64,000 nt of DNA, taken from assembly GCF_900155425.1 (NCBI RefSeq), contig NZ_LT700191.1, forward strand, positions 1,387,198 through 1,451,197, in the 5' to 3' direction. The position numbers and the translations under genes were made by a program. The notes beneath the pieces are model-generated. The model did no database searches and was not told the DNA's origin. It saw nothing but the letters and a program-made list of their open reading frames with translations. Source of the stretch: Parabacteroides massiliensis. GTDB lineage: Bacteria; Bacteroidota; Bacteroidia; Bacteroidales; Tannerellaceae. Within the stretch, counting starts at the first letter, position 1. Every line of letters begins with the position of its first letter. Of this stretch, positions 1 to 9,347 are shown one piece after another.

Positions 1-1
1 C

Positions 2-661
2 GAAAAAGCCGCCCATCTGAGCCGGTTTTTCAAGACCGGGCCGGGGCAGTATGGCGAAGGCGACCGCTTTTTAGGTGTCGTCGTCCCGCAAACCCGCAGC
101 ATTGCGAAAGCTAACAAAGCTATGCCTCTCGATGAATTGCAGCGCCTGCTGGATAGTCCCTGGCATGAGGCCCGTCTTTGTGCCCTGTTGGTTTTGGTCT
201 ATCGTTTCCAGGATAAAAAGACGCCGGAAACTGAACGGGAAAAGATGTATCGTTTCTATCTGAAGAATACCCGTCGTTGCAATAATTGGGATTTGGTGGA
301 TTTGTCCTGCCGGGATATTGTCGGCGAATATTTGGTGGATCGGGACCGTTCCGTCCTGTATGAACTGGCTGCCAGTGATAATCTGTGGGAGCAGCGGATT
401 TCGATTGTCTGTACCTGGGCCTTTATCCGCCGTTCGGATTTTACCGATACACTGGCGTTGGCCGAACGGTTGATGACGCATAAACATGACTTGATGCATA
501 AAGCCGTAGGATGGATGCTCCGCGAGGTGGGCAAAAGAGACCGGGATACCCTCACCGACTTTCTGGAACGTTATGCGACCCGGCTTCCGCGTACGGCTCT
601 CCGCTACGCCATCGAGCATTATCCCGAAGACCGGCGGCAGTATTTCTTAAAGATGAAATAA
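2..661 (+). CDS. DNA alkylation repair protein, AlkD-like (5' partial)
   Basis: The reading frame is open from the first bases of the window, so the true start lies upstream; the internal Met at 122 is not the start because the residues before it (KTGPGQYGEGDRFLGV, then VPQTRSIAK) are the conserved early segment of the family. The product is an all-helical HEAT-like repeat protein of the AlkC/AlkD DNA glycosylase type, which excises positively charged alkylated bases. The segment NNWDLVDLSCRDIVGEY carries the family W-D signature and LMHKAVGWMLREVGK the later helical repeat. The C-terminus appears complete. It ends 3 bp before the next gene, suggesting cotranscription. Family assignment is firm; activity is inferred. 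Confidence 0.85.
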   Translation, partial: EKAAHLSRFFKTGPGQYGEGDRFLGVVVPQTRSIAKANKAMPLDELQRLLDSPWHEARLCALLVLVYRFQDKKTPETEREKMYRFYLKNTRRCNNWDLVDLSCRDIVGEYLVDRDRSVLYELAASDNLWEQRISIVCTWAFIRRSDFTDTLALAERLMTHKHDLMHKAVGWMLREVGKRDRDTLTDFLERYATRLPRTALRYAIEHYPEDRRQYFLKMK

Positions 662-664
662 GGG

Positions 665-1432
665 ATGGACGAACAACTGAAAGAGAAATTGAAGGAATGG
701 GCCGGAACCTATAATGTGAAGTCTTTTATACCCGATGACCCGGTTCAGTTTCCCCATAGGTTTACGGGGAGGCGGGATATCGAAATATCCGCTTTTATCA
801 CTTCCTGGATCTCTTATGGACGCCGGGAACTGATCCTCCGTAAGGCAGACTGGCTGCATAGCCGGATGGGCGGAAGCCCTTGCGAATGGATATTGTCCGG
901 GCGCTACCGGGAACTGGTTTCGGATGTCCCGGCCGGCAAACGCGATACGTTTTACCGCTTTTATACGCATTCGGACTTGTGTGCCCTCTGTGATCGGTTG
1001 AAAGAGATATATGAGCGGTATGATTCGCTGGAAGACGCATTGGCTGCAAGCCCCTACCCGAATCCGGTTCTTAGGTTGCAGGATCTCTTTTCCGGCATAA
1101 ACGGCATTCCGGTGATGGGCGGCACTTCTGCCTGTAAACGTCTGGCTATGTTCCTTCGCTGGATGATCCGGACCGATGGAATCGTTGATTTCGGGATTTG
1201 GCAGACTGTCTTTCATCCTCGCCAGCTGATTATTCCGTTGGATACGCATGTTCACCAGATTTCATTGGAACTTGGCTTGACCCGGCAACGAGCCGCCACC
1301 TTGAAAACGGCGCTTGAGATAACCGAGGCTCTGTCGCATATCTTCCCGGATGATCCCTGCCTGGGCGATTTCGCCTTGTTCGGATATGATATAAATAAAG
1401 AGAAAATGAGTAATGGAAAAAGAGAAAAATAG
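665..1432 (+). CDS. TIGR02757 / DUF2400 family protein
   Basis: A 255-residue soluble protein that I recognise as the TIGR02757 (DUF2400) family, common in Bacteroidetes. Visible family features are the N-terminal DPVQFPHRF segment, RRDIEISAFITSWISYGRR, the central GTSACKRLAMFLRWMIR, and LDTHVHQISLELGL. These resemble a helix-hairpin-helix DNA glycosylase-like fold (the last segment recalls the LDTH of HhH-GPD proteins), but the biochemical role is not established. No signal peptide. It starts 3 bp after the AlkD-like gene and its end overlaps the LOG gene by 20 bp, so the three genes are probably one operon; its neighbour supports a DNA-repair link, which is inference. Confidence 0.8.
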   Translation: MDEQLKEKLKEWAGTYNVKSFIPDDPVQFPHRFTGRRDIEISAFITSWISYGRRELILRKADWLHSRMGGSPCEWILSGRYRELVSDVPAGKRDTFYRFYTHSDLCALCDRLKEIYERYDSLEDALAASPYPNPVLRLQDLFSGINGIPVMGGTSACKRLAMFLRWMIRTDGIVDFGIWQTVFHPRQLIIPLDTHVHQISLELGLTRQRAATLKTALEITEALSHIFPDDPCLGDFALFGYDINKEKMSNGKREK

Positions 1433-2009
1433 GATTGCTTCTGTTTGTGTCTATTGTGCTTCCAGCACGCGGGTGGCCCCTGTCTATCGGGAGGCGGCAG
1501 CCGAATTGGGACGCTTACTGGGTGAACGGAATTTGCGTGTGATAAATGGTGCGGGAAATACCGGACTGATGTGTGCCGTCTCGGACGGTGCTTTGGCTGC
1601 CGGTGGAACCGTGACCGGTGTGATTCCCCATTTTATGGTCGAACAGAACTGGTGCCATAAAGGATTGACTGAGTTGGTGGAAGTGGACAACATGCACGAA
1701 CGCAAACAACGGATGGCCGACCTGTCGGAAGCTGCGATTGCCCTTCCCGGCGGATGCGGTACTCTTGAGGAGTTATTGGAAGTCATCACCTGGAAACAGT
1801 TAGGCTTGTATCTCAACCCGATCGTCATCCTGAATATAAACGGTTACTTCGATCCCCTTTTGGAGATGTTCCGCCGAGCCGTCGACGAACATTTCATGCG
1901 CTCGCAGCATGCCGGACTTTGGGCAGTCGCTTCTACCCCCGCCGAAGCTGTTGCGCTGATTTATTCGGAACCTAACAGTGGGCTTATTGTCAAAAACGTA
2001 CAGAAATAG
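1413..2009 (+). CDS. LOG family (TIGR00730) nucleotide phosphoribohydrolase
   Basis: A 198-residue Rossmann-fold protein of the LOG ('Lonely guy') / TIGR00730 family, which hydrolyses nucleoside 5'-monophosphates to free base and ribose 5-phosphate. The diagnostic motif PGGCGTLEELLEV is present near residue 112, and an upstream VINGAGNTGLMCAVSDGAL segment forms the nucleotide-binding glycine-rich loop. The length matches the family (about 180-200). The start overlaps the preceding ORF by 20 bp; the first residues (MEKEKNRIASVCVYCASS) lead straight into the conserved first strand, supporting it. Cytoplasmic. True substrate in bacteria is uncertain. Confidence 0.85.
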   Translation: MEKEKNRIASVCVYCASSTRVAPVYREAAAELGRLLGERNLRVINGAGNTGLMCAVSDGALAAGGTVTGVIPHFMVEQNWCHKGLTELVEVDNMHERKQRMADLSEAAIALPGGCGTLEELLEVITWKQLGLYLNPIVILNINGYFDPLLEMFRRAVDEHFMRSQHAGLWAVASTPAEAVALIYSEPNSGLIVKNVQK

Positions 2010-2509
2010 CTTACAGATCTGCGCTAAATATGTTACGGATGGTTGTTTTGAGGGAGAAATAGAATGAGCATGAAAGTCGTTTCTCCGTGAGGTGCGCAGA
2101 AAATTGCGACGACGACCGTCTTCATCGCCATGAAGTCAATGTTCATACCTCATGAGTCCGGCAAGTCACGGCAACGAAGACGGTCGTCGTGGCGATGAAG
2201 ACGGTCGTCGTGGAAATAAGGAGCCGGATCTCCTGAAAACAGCCATCGGGTGCTTCACATATTGCTGTATGCTCCCCGGTCGCTTTCCAAATATTCGATT
2301 CTCCAGGAGTTCGGATTTTCCCGAATGCTGGGGATATCCGGAAATAGGTTGACGAATGCAATCAGATTTGCTCAGGAATGGGCAGACGGTTGTCGTATGT
2401 GTCAGGGAAATCGTCTGAATGGTGTGAAAAAGACAAATCGAAATGGTACGTTTTTCCCCCTGTAATAAGGAAATAATAGGGTTATTGTAAAAATAGAGGG
2501 TACGCTCTT
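2010..2509. other. 500-bp intergenic region between convergent genes
   Basis: No coding sequence is supported here. Short open frames exist in several phases but have low-complexity or shadow-like translations. The region separates the end of the plus-strand LOG gene from the end of the minus-strand nan operon, so it should contain termination signals for both. The main structure is the long inverted repeat at 2109-2211. The stretch 2440-2500 is rich in short C, A and T runs and may end nan transcription, but I see no clean hairpin there. Confidence 0.6.
2109..2211. repeat. 22-bp perfect inverted repeat with an additional direct copy of its core
   Basis: The left arm 2109-2130 is the exact reverse complement of 2190-2211 (22/22), with a 59-bp spacer. 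The core GAAGACGGTCGTCGTGG also occurs just inside the right arm, at 2176-2192, as a direct repeat of 2197-2213. As RNA this could form a very stable hairpin in two alternative registers. It lies downstream of the LOG gene and downstream, on the other strand, of the nan operon, so it may be a bidirectional terminator-like or intergenic repeat element. No T-tract follows it directly, which weakens the terminator reading. Confidence 0.85.
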
Positions 2510-5500
2510 TTACTGAAACGCATTGACCTCCGGCGTGCGGATGCCCGGTTTTAGTTCTCCACCAATTATGATTATTGTGTTGGCATTATTTGCGATGCCG
2601 GCTCCGGCGCGTGCCAGTTCTTCGTAATCGCCTAAGCGGGTCCAGTGTTTTGTGAATGTATTGTATTGCAGGAGGGCGGTATTGAACTTATACCAGCCGT
2701 CAGGATGCAGCAGATAGTTCTGGGCTTCTTTTTGCAACGAATCCCGTAACGAGAGGTTGCCCGTGTGCGTCGCCTGTTCCGTTAGTAACGGACGGTTAAG
2801 AGCGTCACGGAAACGGCTGTAGTTTACGCCTCCTATCAGGAGGATGGAACTATCGCCCGATGAGACGGCGCAGCCTCCCGTAACGGTACGGGGCGAGCCA
2901 TCCTCTAAAGCGGGCAAAAGACCTTCGCTTTTCCATCGTCCGGTTGCGGGATGATAGGATAGCATATCGGTTGCAACGATGGCTTCCCGATTGGCTGAAG
3001 CGGGCTGGAAACCTCCTGCCAGATAGATACGTGTGCCGTCTTGTGAATGTTGGGCGGCCAAGACCGGTTGTACACGTGCCGCATCGGGGAAATCCGGAAG
3101 TTTTGTCCATCCGTTGTCTATATTTTGTCCCAGTTCGAGCGCGAAAAAAGAGCAGGAAGGTTCGGAATGTACGTTTCCACCGGCAATATAGAGAATCTCG
3201 TCGGAATAAGTTGCCCCAAAATTGTCCATCTCGGCAGGCAGTTCAGGTAACGGATGAATGTCTATATCCCCTTTTTCTGCCGACCAGTTTATTCGTATCA
3301 CTTGCCTGGATGCTCCCTTCTCGTTACAACCTCCTATCCATATCACTCCTTCAGGGGTGGTAGCCGAAGCTCCGTAGGCAAGAGACTCAGGGAGATGCCC
3401 CACGAGTCGCCATCCTTCGGTTGTTTGTCCGCTGATGTCGAGTGCATAAATCTCGCTGTAGTATCGCTTCGTTCCCCCTTGGGTTACCGGTTTTCCGGGG
3501 AAGTTACATCCGCCGGCGACTAATAATTGCCCGCCACTGATGCCGGTAAACGGGGCGGATAGGCCTAATGACGGGCTTTGGCTAACCCCGGGCAGGTCGG
3601 GCAGCCGGAACCAGCTGACCGAAGTTGCTTCCGAACGGAATGTCGAAGCCGGAAGCCCCGCTTCATTCACTAAATTGGCACGGGTGAAAGGTTGCCAGCC
3701 GTAACGGACGAATTTCGGGTTCCGGATTTGGTCGCTCCATACTTTTATCGTCTTTCCATCGATGATTTGTGCCTCCGCAGGAACGAACAGGCCATCGTGT
3801 TCGGCAATCTCGAAAGTGCGCAGTTTGTCGCCGTCGGAACTGTGCATGCCTTTCCCGTAATCGAATGTGACATAGGCTGCGTTGTCTTTGAACGTCACCG
3901 AGCGGTAGAGCGGACCGGAAGGAAGGACTTCGTGTCCGTACGTCTTGTTGAGCGCCCAGTAAGCGAGGCGTTCCCCTATCTCCCGTTTGTGGCGTGGGTG
4001 GACATCCAAAGAGTCGCCGTGATCGCTGCTGACTGCCATGCCGCTGTTGGGGATCGATTGGAGCATCCGGCGCTGGCTGTCCCGGAACCAAGGCCAGCTG
4101 GGACGGTCGATGCTGGATAGTTGCACATAATAGAAAGGTAATTCTTCCGCCCAGTTCTCCCGCCAGTTTTTTGTCAAAAGATGGAACAATTTCTCGTGCG
4201 CTTCCATATTGTGGGCATTCGATTCTCCCTGATACCAGATGATACCCCGTATCGGGAACTTTTCGAGCGGCCGGATGCCGGACTCGTATAAGTAGCAAGG
4301 TTCGTAGGGATGCCGTTGCTGCTTGTTCGTCGATTTGCGGATGTTGAGGGCGGCGCGTTCCCGTGCCCAGCCTTGAATGAAATCATTGTGTTTCCAGTCA
4401 TAGAGGATATCGGGAAATTCGAATTCCAGGGTTTTACGGTCTATCCAGGCTTCCGTCGGTGAACCGCCTATGGCATTCAAGATAAGTCCGACCGGGACTT
4501 GCAAGCTGTCTGACAACATCTGCCCGAAAGCAAAGGCCACTGCAGAGAAACGATCGGCCGTCTCTTCGTTGCATTCCTTCCACTCGGTATCCCGATAATA
4601 TTGGAGCCTGTTGAGGGAATCCAGTGTTGAAATGTCCCATTCCACCGCACTTGTCGCCCATCGAGGTTTCATATCGAAAAGGCGGATTTGTGGTTTCCTG
4701 GCGGCAAATTCCAGAAAAGCCTTCCGCTGGCTGTCGATGGCGCTGCTGACCTGGAACGCCATATTCGACTGGCCTGAACAAAGCCATACTTCGCCGATCA
4801 GGACATTCGTATAATCCAGTGTTCCGGATGCGGCCGAGATACTCAACGTGTACGGGCCTCCGGCCTTCATCGGTGGCAAGGTGACCGACCATTTCCCGTC
4901 GGGAGCCGTTATCGTTTCACCTTTCTGCCCGGCAATGCCGACCGTCACTTTTTCCCCGGCATTGGCTGTCCCGGCTATCAGGAGCGGTTTCTCCCGTTGG
5001 AGTACCATATTGTCCGAATAGGTCACGGGCATTTGAAGCCCCCCGTAATCTCCGGTCAACGCCTGGCAAACCGTCCGTGCGATGATTCCGGCTCCTTCGG
5101 CTGTGGGATGCAAGGCATCGGGCAAGAGGTCGGGACGGTTGTACAGCCCCGCTTGCAGGTCGATCAGCCCGGTATGGGCGAGTGTAGCAATGTCTTCGAT
5201 GTTTCGTTGTATCTGCCAATACCAGTCGCGTGTGCCCGATTTAAAGCGCGTATGGCGGTGGGAGATCGGTGTCAGGCGGCAGATCCAGATTTTGCATTTC
5301 GGGTTCGCTTGGCGGAAAGCGTCGATCAGGGCCAGGTAATCCTTTGTGAAGTCATCCCGGTAATCTGGCCAGTCACGCGGGTCTGTGTCGTTCAGTCCGA
5401 GATGGATGACGACCCGGTCGGCGGCAAAGTCGAGGGCAGCCTTGCATTCCTCCTGTTCGTTGTAAGGACGGTGTCCTCTTCGCAATAACGTCGCCCCGCT

Positions 5501-5689
5501 TTTCCCGAAGTTGACGACTTCGTATCCGTCGCCTAACATCCGTTGGAGCTGGGCGGGATAACTGTTCTTTTCGCGGTCCTCGATTCCGTAGCCATACGTT
5601 ACACTGTTACCGACACAGGCCACCTTGATTTTTTGTGCCTGGATCGTGGCACTCAATACGATGAATAAACAGAGCAGGATCTTTTTCAT
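2510..5689 (-). CDS. Trifunctional sialate protein: SGNH esterase + SASA O-acetylesterase + kelch mutarotase
   Basis: A secreted protein of 1059 residues from the Met at 5689. The longer open frame begins inside the GH20 gene, whereas this Met opens a signal peptide (MKKILLCLFIVLSATIQAQ). Three domains are visible. First, an SGNH/GDSL hydrolase at about 20-215, with Ser29 in GNSVTYG, LGLND at 97-101 and the D191/H194 dyad in DALHP. Second, a SASA/DUF303 sialate O-acetylesterase at about 220-600, with GQSNM (Ser308), WYQGESN (485-491) and DVHP (D562/H564). Third, a kelch propeller at about 690-1059 (LLVAGGCNFPGK, YSEIYALD) resembling NanM-type N-acetylneuraminate mutarotases. It is the last gene of the nan operon, 4 bp after GH20. 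It should remove O-acetyl groups from sialic acid and speed anomer conversion for uptake. The first two domains together are known from Bacteroidetes esterases; the added mutarotase is notable. Confidence 0.88.
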   Translation of the reverse strand: MKKILLCLFIVLSATIQAQKIKVACVGNSVTYGYGIEDREKNSYPAQLQRMLGDGYEVVNFGKSGATLLRRGHRPYNEQEECKAALDFAADRVVIHLGLNDTDPRDWPDYRDDFTKDYLALIDAFRQANPKCKIWICRLTPISHRHTRFKSGTRDWYWQIQRNIEDIATLAHTGLIDLQAGLYNRPDLLPDALHPTAEGAGIIARTVCQALTGDYGGLQMPVTYSDNMVLQREKPLLIAGTANAGEKVTVGIAGQKGETITAPDGKWSVTLPPMKAGGPYTLSISAASGTLDYTNVLIGEVWLCSGQSNMAFQVSSAIDSQRKAFLEFAARKPQIRLFDMKPRWATSAVEWDISTLDSLNRLQYYRDTEWKECNEETADRFSAVAFAFGQMLSDSLQVPVGLILNAIGGSPTEAWIDRKTLEFEFPDILYDWKHNDFIQGWARERAALNIRKSTNKQQRHPYEPCYLYESGIRPLEKFPIRGIIWYQGESNAHNMEAHEKLFHLLTKNWRENWAEELPFYYVQLSSIDRPSWPWFRDSQRRMLQSIPNSGMAVSSDHGDSLDVHPRHKREIGERLAYWALNKTYGHEVLPSGPLYRSVTFKDNAAYVTFDYGKGMHSSDGDKLRTFEIAEHDGLFVPAEAQIIDGKTIKVWSDQIRNPKFVRYGWQPFTRANLVNEAGLPASTFRSEATSVSWFRLPDLPGVSQSPSLGLSAPFTGISGGQLLVAGGCNFPGKPVTQGGTKRYYSEIYALDISGQTTEGWRLVGHLPESLAYGASATTPEGVIWIGGCNEKGASRQVIRINWSAEKGDIDIHPLPELPAEMDNFGATYSDEILYIAGGNVHSEPSCSFFALELGQNIDNGWTKLPDFPDAARVQPVLAAQHSQDGTRIYLAGGFQPASANREAIVATDMLSYHPATGRWKSEGLLPALEDGSPRTVTGGCAVSSGDSSILLIGGVNYSRFRDALNRPLLTEQATHTGNLSLRDSLQKEAQNYLLHPDGWYKFNTALLQYNTFTKHWTRLGDYEELARAGAGIANNANTIIIIGGELKPGIRTPEVNAFQ

Positions 5690-5693
5690 ATGT

Positions 5694-7703
5694 TTATCGT
5701 TTCTTATCGGGTGAATAGACCAGGTCGTCCACAGCCTTTTCACCGTCAGGTGTGACAAATACGAAAGTGAACATCCACTTTTGCAAGCGGATTTCCGGTC
5801 CGGTGAACTTTCCGACCGGAAGTTTCATAAATACCTTGTTCCATCCTTTTTGCAGATGGACAGGCATGGGAGGACGCACGACACAGTTTTCGTTGCCGAG
5901 CAGAACCTCGTTGGATTTGGTCCGGTGCGTGGCGGTCCAGACGGGAGGCAGAATCTCCCGGTCGTTCACCCACACCCGGCTTTCCCGGTAATCCCATTTC
6001 CCCGGAAGTGGCGGCAGATCCATTTCCGAACGGCTGTAGTTCTGGAACTCTATCCAGGCTCCTACATCTTGTGCTTTCGGAGAGTAGACCCAAGTCCAGG
6101 CATACGCCGTATGGTTTTCTTGCGGTTCCTTGTAGATACCCGGGACGAGCGTTCCCCAGACGTGGCGGAGGTAGATGCCTGCGCCGGTCGCATCCTGCGT
6201 CCCATACGTTTTGTTGTCGTATGTATAGTGGGATTTCAATTTCTTTTCAGGCGGGAATGATGCCGTCAGGTTGCCTTGGTTCGGGAATGCGTCCGTGATA
6301 CGCCACCTGACGTTCGTCTGTTTGACGTAAGCGAACGGATATCCCTCGAAACAATGCTCCTTATGCCAGAGCAGGCGGTTTTCGAAATCAGCGAAAGCCT
6401 TGAACATCTCACTGTCTGCCGGTGGTAAAACCGTCCCTTGCTTGTCGAAATATTCAGTACCGCCCCCTTTCCAAGCACGTTCGGCTATGGCGAGCATATT
6501 CGGGTAGAAGTTATTCTGTTTGACGATATCGGTTTCCGGCTGGATCATCCGGTCGTTCCAGATTGCCAGGATCGTGCCGGCCAGATCATCGCTACCCTGC
6601 GGTTCGTTGTAGATACGGCTGTTGTAGAGGGCGAACAGGTCGGCAAAAGTGTCGAAATGGTTCAGATAGTGGAAACGGGAGTCGATGGCCGGAATCCCTT
6701 TTTGGGCTTTCCCCCGGTAACTCCACAGATGCGTCATGTCGATCTCTCCCGGCTTGTAGTGCCATCCCGGATTCCAGGAGATCACCTTTTTCCCTTTGGA
6801 GCGGACATAAGCGACCATTTCGGGTACGAAATCCGGATTGGTGAACTGCACTTCGTCCGTCCCGATATGCAGATAAGGAACATCGAACGTTTCGCAAACC
6901 TCGTCGACCAGGAGTTTCAGTATCTTCATCCCTTCCGGGCTTTGCATGTCATGGCGGAAAGTACGGATGAAAGCGGCGCTGTGTCCGGGCATATCGATCT
7001 CCGGGATCAGCATGACATGATGCTGTTTACAAAAATCGACCAATTCCCGTGCCTCTTCGAGCGTGTAGTATTTCCCCGGCTGGCGGATCGTGTTGACGCT
7101 GTCGTTCAGCATCGGGAACACCTTGCTTTGCAGGCGCCATGCTTGGTTTTCCGTCAGATGCCAATGGAAGACGTTTATCTTATAACGTGCCAGGATCGCT
7201 ATTTCCCGTTTCAGTTCGTCCATCGAGATATAAGTACGTCCCACATCCTGCATGAAGCCGCGGATACGGAAGGCGGGCCAGTCGGTGATCTCGCATCCGG
7301 TGATTGCGATGCCGTTACCTTTCTTTTCCGTCAGTTGGCGTAATGTCTGGATCGCCCTGTATACACCCGTTTCCGTAATGGCTTCGATCTCTATTCCTTT
7401 TGACGTGACACGCAGTTTATAGGCTTCATCACGATTGATAGGTATATCGGGAAAATCCTTGGCCCATTTGACCGAAAGAGCCGGACGACCTGATGTGGCA
7501 TCTGTTACCTGATTGCCTGCCGTTTGTTTCAGGCCTATGGAACTCAAGTTTTCCGTAAGGGAAACAAAAGTTCCTGCATGTCGGAACTTTTCTCCGTTCC
7601 AGACCACTTTCTGCGGGCAAGGAAGCAAATGAGGGATATCGGCTGCTTGCACAACCCATATCCCTGTATATAAACTTACTAATATGAACAGTATGCGTTT
7701 CAT
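5694..7703 (-). CDS. Beta-N-acetylhexosaminidase, GH20
   Basis: A 669-residue secreted enzyme with signal peptide MKRILFILVSLYTGIWVVQA. An N-terminal GH20b-like domain (about 22-140) precedes the GH20 barrel, which shows RGFMQDVGR (148-156), HWHLTENQAWR (180-190) and the catalytic pair in HIGTDE (D283/E284). The pair polarises the substrate N-acetyl group and protonates the glycosidic oxygen. The C-terminal 150-200 residues form an extra beta-rich region probably involved in carbohydrate binding. Its place between the sialidase (8 bp upstream) and the esterase/mutarotase (4 bp downstream) suggests it removes the GlcNAc or GalNAc exposed after desialylation of mucin or N-glycans. Family certain, linkage specificity inferred. 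Confidence 0.93.
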   Translation of the reverse strand: MKRILFILVSLYTGIWVVQAADIPHLLPCPQKVVWNGEKFRHAGTFVSLTENLSSIGLKQTAGNQVTDATSGRPALSVKWAKDFPDIPINRDEAYKLRVTSKGIEIEAITETGVYRAIQTLRQLTEKKGNGIAITGCEITDWPAFRIRGFMQDVGRTYISMDELKREIAILARYKINVFHWHLTENQAWRLQSKVFPMLNDSVNTIRQPGKYYTLEEARELVDFCKQHHVMLIPEIDMPGHSAAFIRTFRHDMQSPEGMKILKLLVDEVCETFDVPYLHIGTDEVQFTNPDFVPEMVAYVRSKGKKVISWNPGWHYKPGEIDMTHLWSYRGKAQKGIPAIDSRFHYLNHFDTFADLFALYNSRIYNEPQGSDDLAGTILAIWNDRMIQPETDIVKQNNFYPNMLAIAERAWKGGGTEYFDKQGTVLPPADSEMFKAFADFENRLLWHKEHCFEGYPFAYVKQTNVRWRITDAFPNQGNLTASFPPEKKLKSHYTYDNKTYGTQDATGAGIYLRHVWGTLVPGIYKEPQENHTAYAWTWVYSPKAQDVGAWIEFQNYSRSEMDLPPLPGKWDYRESRVWVNDREILPPVWTATHRTKSNEVLLGNENCVVRPPMPVHLQKGWNKVFMKLPVGKFTGPEIRLQKWMFTFVFVTPDGEKAVDDLVYSPDKKR

Positions 7704-7711
7704 ACGCAGGA

Positions 7712-9331
7712 CTACTTCACCAGATCAGACAGTTTGACAGCTTGGAAAGTCATATGAGCGACGCTCGATTCGTAGAAGATGCCGACCGTCTCCTTGTCGA
7801 TCATGGACAGGCAGGAATAGCCCCAGCCTTCGTCTTCGTCCAGCGTTACTTGGTTGGAGAGCGGCCAGGTCATGCCTCCGTCCGTACTAACCTTTATGGT
7901 GATATGGTTACGTCCCTTCGTCGTGTTCGGATTGGAGAAGATCAGCAGGTCTTTTCCCGTGATGTTGTCTTTGGCATCCACGTGGATGAGGCTTGCCATA
8001 CAAACCGGTTCCTGCAAGGCGCTGCGGCTGGACGGATGTTCGTTCCAAGTCTTGCCCAGGTCGCGTGTGGTGGCCACGGCACGGCTGCCTCCCCGGTTGT
8101 CACGCATGTTTAGCATCAGGACACCCGGTTCGACTTCGGCGACCTGTGCTTCGGTCGTGTTCGTACGTGCCAGGTTATGCAGATGCCAGGTAGTTCCCCG
8201 GTCTTTACTATACATGATGCCGGCGTTCGGCACACGGGTGGAATCGATGAACTGGATCGGGAAAACCAGTGTCCCGTCTTTCATCGTGATCCCCCGGCCC
8301 GGTCCCTGCAACAGGAAGTACCAGGAAGGATCTTTTACCTGTGATGTGATATTGATCGGTTGGCTCCAGGTCTTGCCGTCGTCTTCGCTTTTGACAAGCA
8401 TCAATTGCGCCGTGTTGTCCGGTTCCATGCCCGGCATAGAATTCCACCATGCACGTCCGTTACCCATCCCGTGTGTCCAAGCGGCAACGACCCAGATCGT
8501 ATTTGTCTTTTCGTCCACCAGAATAGACGGGTCGCCCACACCGTTCTGTGCGTGAGGCAGGCCGCCCGTTTCGCCGAACGTCATTGCCACACGCATCGGT
8601 TCCCAGGTCTGTCCCTTGTCGGTGCTGCGGCTTACTCCTATATCGACTTTCTCCTGTAGGTCTACACTGCTGTTGTAGCGAATGTCGTACACGCCCAGAA
8701 GCGTCCCGTTGTTGGTTGTCACCAACCCCGGAATACGGTAGGCTGCCACCCCGTCGTCACCGGCGTGGCGGACGCCTATTCCCATGCGGCAGATATCCGA
8801 TTTGCTGTCCCACACGATTGTCGCCGGCCTGTCGTTGATCTCGGCTGCCGGCATCAGGACGCTAAAGGAGGCCGACAGGGAGGTCTCAGGTTTCATCTCG
8901 ATACTGACCCAGTAATAGTTGACACCTTCCACCATCGGCTGGTTGCTGGTGAAGGTTACGACATTGGCGATATCCGTCACTTCGCTCTGCTTGACGGAGT
9001 AAGAGGGATTGGCAGCCTTCGTCTTACCTTCCGCATGGCTGGAAATATAGGAAACGGGGCGGAAATGTTTTCCCTGTCGGGAAGTCGCTTCCGTTCCGCT
9101 ATAGAAAAAGCGTAAGGCTTTTATGTCGTTTAAGTCGGTTCCCTCTTTGAATTGCAGGGAAAGTTTGTTGAGCACATCTCCTTTGTGTGCCTGTACACGC
9201 ATTTCCAACAGGATATTGTCTGTCCGGTCGATCAGTATCGGGATCTGCGGCTTTCTGACAAACAAGCTGTCTGCGGCAAAGGCAGTTTGCATGAAGAGAA
9301 GGAGGCTGAAATAAAGAAAGATTTTTCTCAT
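7712..9331 (-). CDS. nanH: Exo-sialidase, GH33
   Basis: A 539-residue secreted sialidase with signal peptide MRKIFLYFSLLLFMQTAFAA. An N-terminal beta domain (about 22-175) comes before the six-bladed propeller. The arginine-triad motif YRIP is at 198-201, and five Asp boxes of the S-x-D-x-G-x-T-W form are at about 236, 315, 375, 422 and 482. A tyrosine in GWGYSC (about 505) is the likely nucleophile. It releases terminal sialic acid from host glycans, the first step for this operon. It lies 16 bp downstream of the MFS transporter gene and 8 bp before GH20. Architecture matches Bacteroides/Parabacteroides NanH; linkage preference cannot be read from sequence. Confidence 0.95.
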   Translation of the reverse strand: MRKIFLYFSLLLFMQTAFAADSLFVRKPQIPILIDRTDNILLEMRVQAHKGDVLNKLSLQFKEGTDLNDIKALRFFYSGTEATSRQGKHFRPVSYISSHAEGKTKAANPSYSVKQSEVTDIANVVTFTSNQPMVEGVNYYWVSIEMKPETSLSASFSVLMPAAEINDRPATIVWDSKSDICRMGIGVRHAGDDGVAAYRIPGLVTTNNGTLLGVYDIRYNSSVDLQEKVDIGVSRSTDKGQTWEPMRVAMTFGETGGLPHAQNGVGDPSILVDEKTNTIWVVAAWTHGMGNGRAWWNSMPGMEPDNTAQLMLVKSEDDGKTWSQPINITSQVKDPSWYFLLQGPGRGITMKDGTLVFPIQFIDSTRVPNAGIMYSKDRGTTWHLHNLARTNTTEAQVAEVEPGVLMLNMRDNRGGSRAVATTRDLGKTWNEHPSSRSALQEPVCMASLIHVDAKDNITGKDLLIFSNPNTTKGRNHITIKVSTDGGMTWPLSNQVTLDEDEGWGYSCLSMIDKETVGIFYESSVAHMTFQAVKLSDLVK

Positions 9332-9347
9332 GATGTTTTTATTTTAA

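Noticed and set aside
2152-2465. Short open frames across the inverted repeat
   Set aside because: Translations merely reflect the repeat (for example EDGRRGNE) and have no homology signal.
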